From: UBA5794 sp965368815
GTDB lineage: Bacteria > Actinomycetota > Acidimicrobiia > Spongiisociales > UBA5794
DNA length: 64,000 nt
Assembly: GCA_965368815.1 (NCBI GenBank)
Contig: CBDUOH010000002.1
Location: forward strand, 1-64,000
Reading direction: 5' to 3'
Shown: piece by piece, positions 60,640 to 64,000 of the stretch
Position numbering within the stretch: position 1 is the first letter of the stretch
Layout of the letters: each line of letters opens with the position of its first letter
Translations under genes and position numbers: made by a program
The notes under the pieces: generated by a model
Seen by the model: only the letters and a program-made list of their open reading frames with translations
Told to the model about the DNA's origin: nothing
Databases searched by the model: none

Positions 60640-62399
60640 ACAAGAAATACATCTGGAAGCCCGGTGATCTTCGCCTGCTCATTGTCGGTCTGGCGTTCGT
60701 CGTCGTCTGGGGTCTGATCGGTTTCCGTCTGTTCGATCTCCAGGGCGCTCAAGCAGTCGAGCTTGCGACGGTCGGTTTCGAACAGCGGATTGTCGAACAG
60801 GCGATCGTCCCTGCCCGGGGCACCATCTATGACCGCGATGGTGTCGAACTGGCGTTGACGATCGATGGTTGGAACGTGGTGGTCGATCCCTCGATGCTTG
60901 CCGATCCCATCGTCACCGCAAACGTTCTCGCTCCCTATGCCGATGACACGTACGACGATCTCGTCGCGATGCTCACCGATGGCCAGGCGAAGGGCTCGCG
61001 CTATGCCGAGATCGCCATGCGGGTCGACAACGCCCACAAGGCACAGGTCGAATCGGCGATCGCCGAGTACAACCTGACGGTCGATCGCAAGGATCGGATC
61101 ACCGGCATCTTCTATCGGAGCCAACCATTGCGCACATATCCCGCAGGCTCGGTTGCATCCCAGGTCATCGGTCTGACCGCGTACGAGGATGGAGCGGGTA
61201 TCGAGGGCCTCGAGCTCACGTTCAATTCGGAGCTCGAGGGAGAACCCGGCCGACGCATCGTCGAGAAGGACCCGTCGGGCCGCGTCATTCCACAGGGTCA
61301 GGTACTCATCGAGCCTGCGACTCCCGGGTCCGACATCGTGACGACCATCGATCGAGAGATCCAGTTCGCCGCCGAGCAGGGCCTGACGAAGGCACTCCAG
61401 CAGACGGAGGCGATCGGTGGAGCCATCGTCGTGCTCGATGCCAAGACCAGCGCAATCCTCGCCATGGCGTCAAGCCCGGGACTCGACCTCAACGACCGTT
61501 CTCAGGTGACGCCCGAGGTACTGCGCAACCGCGCCGTTGCAGATGTCTATGAGCCCGGCTCGACCCTCAAACTCCTCACGATTGCCGCTGCCCTCGAGGA
61601 GGGCGTCGTGAACCCCGACACCCTCATCGATACACCGCCTGAGGTGGAGATCGGCGATTTCACCTACTCCGATTCGGGGCGGAACCCTTCGCAGATGACA
61701 GTCTCGGACGTCGTCGCCAAATCCTCGAACGTCGGCACGATCAGCATCGAGCAGCACCTCGGTGTGGAGAGGCACTACGACTACCTCACGAAGTTCGGTC
61801 TCGGGCAGCGGACCGGCCTTGACGTTGCCGGCGAGCAGCACGGTTTGCTCCCGCCCCCGTCCCAGTGGACCCAGACGTCGGGCTCATCCATCGCCATCGG
61901 GTATGCCGTGCACACGACTCCGCTCCAGATGGCGGCGGTGTACGCGACGGTTGCGAACGGGGGAGTGTGGACTGAACCCTATCTCGTCAAGGAGATCGTC
62001 CAGGCCGATGGAACGCGTATCGAGACCAGACCGCGATCACGCAGGATCCTGTCGGAAGAGACCGCACGGGAGGTCCGGACGATGCTCGGGAGGGTGATCG
62101 AAGTCGGCACCGGGTTCAGGGCCGAGTTGACGGACTACACATCCGGTGGCAAGACGGGGACGACGCGCAAGTTCGATGTCGAAGAGGGCGAGTACTCGAA
62201 TGACACGTACGCGTCGTTCATCGGCATGGCGCCGCTGAACGATCCGAGCATCGTCGTTGCCATCGTGCTGGATTCACCGAAGGGCGAAATGGCCGACGGA
62301 ACCAGTCTGCGCGGAGGTGGCGCGGCAGCTGCACCCGTGTTCGCCGAGGTGGCACAGAACGCCCTTCATCAGCTTGGCGTAGCACCGGATCGGGACTGA
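60636..62399 (+). CDS. ftsI: Septal peptidoglycan transpeptidase FtsI (PBP3)
   Basis: A 587-residue class B penicillin-binding protein. One N-terminal helix (LLIVGLAFVVVWGLIGF), the dimerisation/pedestal domain, and the transpeptidase with S309-TLK (EPGSTLKLL), S363-SN and K506-TG (GGKTGTT). Cross-links septal wall with FtsW. GTG start. Confidence 0.95.
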   Translation: MNKKYIWKPGDLRLLIVGLAFVVVWGLIGFRLFDLQGAQAVELATVGFEQRIVEQAIVPARGTIYDRDGVELALTIDGWNVVVDPSMLADPIVTANVLAPYADDTYDDLVAMLTDGQAKGSRYAEIAMRVDNAHKAQVESAIAEYNLTVDRKDRITGIFYRSQPLRTYPAGSVASQVIGLTAYEDGAGIEGLELTFNSELEGEPGRRIVEKDPSGRVIPQGQVLIEPATPGSDIVTTIDREIQFAAEQGLTKALQQTEAIGGAIVVLDAKTSAILAMASSPGLDLNDRSQVTPEVLRNRAVADVYEPGSTLKLLTIAAALEEGVVNPDTLIDTPPEVEIGDFTYSDSGRNPSQMTVSDVVAKSSNVGTISIEQHLGVERHYDYLTKFGLGQRTGLDVAGEQHGLLPPPSQWTQTSGSSIAIGYAVHTTPLQMAAVYATVANGGVWTEPYLVKEIVQADGTRIETRPRSRRILSEETAREVRTMLGRVIEVGTGFRAELTDYTSGGKTGTTRKFDVEEGEYSNDTYASFIGMAPLNDPSIVVAIVLDSPKGEMADGTSLRGGGAAAAPVFAEVAQNALHQLGVAPDRD

Positions 62400-62400
62400 C

Positions 62401-63879
62401 ATGGGGGGCATGCGCACCTCGCTCGCCGCCCTCGCCTCGAGTGTCCCCGGCGTCCTGACGGTTGACGACGCCGACGTCGAGATCTTCGATGTCACGCACG
62501 ACTCGACCACAGCGGGGCCTGGGGTCATCTTCGTGGCCATTCCGGGAAAGCGGGTCGACGGACACACGTTCGTCGGATCGGCTGCATCGCTTGGAACCCC
62601 TGCCGTGATGGTCGAGCACCGGTGTGATGTCGACATCCCACAGATCGTTGTGGCTGACTCGCGTGCGGCGATGGCTCATCTCGCCCGCACTGTCCACGGA
62701 TCTCCCGACGCGGCGATGACGGTCGTCGGGGTCACAGGGACCAACGGCAAGACCACGGTGACGGCGATGTGTGAGGCCGTGCTGACGTACACCGGACGTC
62801 GCGTCGGGGTCATCGGGACGCTCGGGACCAGGATCAATGGCGAACCTGCACCGCTCGAACGGACCACGCCCGAGAGCACCGACCTGCAACGACTCCTGGC
62901 AACGATGCGACGAGCGGGTGTCGAGACCGTGGTCATGGAGGTGTCGTCGCATGCGATGGCTCTCCATCGGGCCGATGCCATCCGCTTCGAGGTAGCCGCC
63001 TTCACGAATCTGTCACAGGACCATCTCGACTTCCACGGCGACATGGACACGTACTACAGCGAGAAACGGAAGCTGTTCGATGCAGGGCGCGCTGAGCACG
63101 CCGTCGTGAACATCGCGGACCCTGCCGGTCGCCGGCTTGTCGACGACATCGAGATTCCGCGCACGACGGTGTCTGTCGGGGAGGGAGCCGACATCGTCGG
63201 ACGCATCGTGGAACAAGATGCATCGTCGAGTGTCTTCTCGGTCGCCGAGGCAGGTGTCGACAGCGTCGATGTAACGCTCCCCGTTCCGGGATGGTTCAAT
63301 GTCGCCAATGCGATGGTCGCCTACGGTGCATGCCGCCAGCTGGGCGTCGAGCCCTCCGAGATAGCTGCCGGGCTGGGCACGCTCGAAGTCGTCGCCGGCA
63401 GGATGCAGCTCGTCGAGCCGGATGCCGACGTCGCGGTCGTTGTCGACTACGCACACACACCTGCAGCCGTCGGTACCGTCGTCGAGGCGGCCCGCCAGAT
63501 GACGGACGGCAGGGTGATCGTCATCATCGGGGCGGGGGGTGATCGTGACTGGGAGAAGCGTCCCCACATGGGCGCGGCGGCATCCTCGCACGCCGATGTG
63601 ACCATCGTGACAACGGACAACCCTCGGTCGGAGGACCCACGAACCATCGCGGCCGCCGTCGAAGCAGGGGCATCGTCGGTTCCCGGCGCCCACGTGCGCA
63701 CCATTCTCGACCGTCGCGAAGCGATCAGGGTCGGTGTCCTCGGTGCTCTCCCGGGGGATCTCGTTCTGATCCTCGGGAAGGGCCATGAGCGTGGTCAGGA
63801 GATCGATGGGGAGAAGCTGCCGTTCGATGATGTCGCCGAAGCGCGTGCATCACTTGCTGCGAGGGAGCATGCAACATGA
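62401..63879 (+). CDS. murE: UDP-MurNAc-tripeptide synthetase MurE
   Basis: Adds the third amino acid of the wall peptide. The 492-residue Mur ligase has the ATP loop VVGVTGTNGKTTVTAM, the central ligase domain with FTNLSQDHLDFHGDM, and DNPRSEDP near residue 404, which is the meso-diaminopimelate form of the substrate motif. It starts two bases after the ftsI stop. Confidence 0.95.
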   Translation: MGGMRTSLAALASSVPGVLTVDDADVEIFDVTHDSTTAGPGVIFVAIPGKRVDGHTFVGSAASLGTPAVMVEHRCDVDIPQIVVADSRAAMAHLARTVHGSPDAAMTVVGVTGTNGKTTVTAMCEAVLTYTGRRVGVIGTLGTRINGEPAPLERTTPESTDLQRLLATMRRAGVETVVMEVSSHAMALHRADAIRFEVAAFTNLSQDHLDFHGDMDTYYSEKRKLFDAGRAEHAVVNIADPAGRRLVDDIEIPRTTVSVGEGADIVGRIVEQDASSSVFSVAEAGVDSVDVTLPVPGWFNVANAMVAYGACRQLGVEPSEIAAGLGTLEVVAGRMQLVEPDADVAVVVDYAHTPAAVGTVVEAARQMTDGRVIVIIGAGGDRDWEKRPHMGAAASSHADVTIVTTDNPRSEDPRTIAAAVEAGASSVPGAHVRTILDRREAIRVGVLGALPGDLVLILGKGHERGQEIDGEKLPFDDVAEARASLAAREHAT

Positions 63880-64000
63880 CGGTGCTGCTCGGTTGGACCG
63901 TCACATCGATTGCCGATCAACTCGGTGGTGTGTTGGTTGATTCCGATTCGTCGCCCGTCGCCGAGTTGCCGATCTCCGGTGTCTCGATCGACAGCCGTCA
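63876..64000 (+). CDS. murF: UDP-MurNAc-pentapeptide synthetase MurF, 5' part
   Basis: Only the first 41 codons are inside the window. The ATG overlaps murE by four bases. The visible N-terminus has TVTSIADQLGGVL and the substrate-binding end GVSIDSR typical of MurF, the next gene expected in this cluster. Confidence 0.85.
   Translation, partial: MTVLLGWTVTSIADQLGGVLVDSDSSPVAELPISGVSIDSR

Noticed and set aside
1..64000. CRISPR arrays, tRNA or rRNA genes
   Set aside because: No spaced direct repeats were noticed, and no cloverleaf or rRNA sequence was found in the intergenic gaps, which are all under 300 bases.

Overview
The window looks like one contiguous piece of a high-GC Actinomycetota chromosome, most likely class Acidimicrobiia or a close relative. 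This is inferred from gene content, not from a marker search. The main clues are an F420-type LLM oxidoreductase, DUF3040 and other small actinobacterial conserved proteins, frequent GTG/TTG starts, many apparently leaderless genes, and actinobacterial-style fab and mraZ-rsmH-fts-mur clusters. It is packed with housekeeping genes. No tRNA, rRNA, CRISPR array, insertion sequence or prophage was seen, and no gap between genes exceeds 300 bases.

Layout. 1-6.3 kb: histidine biosynthesis. A minus-strand operon reads yerC/hisR-like regulator-hisG-hisD-hisC-hisB-hisH-hisF, nearly all joined by 1-11 base overlaps, with hisA divergent across a short gap that holds an imperfect 38-bp dyad. 6.3-10.1 kb: a perfect-stem hairpin terminator, then a large LPXTG-anchored VWA surface protein with three tandem ~130-residue repeats and an unusual structured 5' leader. 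10.3-18.3 kb: small informational and metabolic genes, including CsaA, a DEDDh exonuclease fused to a GIY-YIG/UvrC-like region, a TrmH methyltransferase, a TPM protein, an AlkA-like glycosylase, an archaeal-type S-adenosylmethionine synthetase divergent from a trans-sulfuration-type PLP enzyme, and a nitroreductase. 18.3-28.4 kb (minus): proton-translocating transhydrogenase pntB-pntAB-pntAA, a DapA-family aldolase, gnd, then leuA and ilvC-ilvN-ilvB. ilvB is preceded by an attenuator with a Leu/Val/Ile leader peptide. 28.5-34.5 kb: a NYN-domain protein, an orphan histidine kinase, an LLM oxidoreductase, a small CxxC protein and a QueG-like enzyme.

34.5-45.0 kb (plus): phosphoesterase, methyltransferase, START-like protein, ArsA-like ATPase, ROK kinase, DUF1232 protein, aminotransferase, then type II fatty acid synthesis fabD-fabH-fabG-acpP-fabF. 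45-48.3 kb: small membrane proteins, a histidine phosphatase, DUF3040 and a MerR regulator. 48.3-53 kb: MoxR-DUF58-transglutaminase trio. 53-58.5 kb: conserved unknowns, a catalytically degenerate serine-recombinase-like protein, HNH nuclease, universal stress protein, ketopantoate-reductase-like protein and a DrrAB-type ABC exporter. 58.5-64 kb: division and cell-wall cluster mraZ-rsmH-ftsL-(24-codon ORF)-ftsI-murE-murF, entering murF at the right edge.

The main interest is regulatory. Candidates are a TrpR-like his regulator with its dyad, a branched-chain attenuator, a possible switching RNA ahead of the surface protein, a long hairpin that buries the rsmH ribosome site, periodic MraZ boxes, and a recurring TANNNT element 6-8 bases before the start codon of at least twelve genes.
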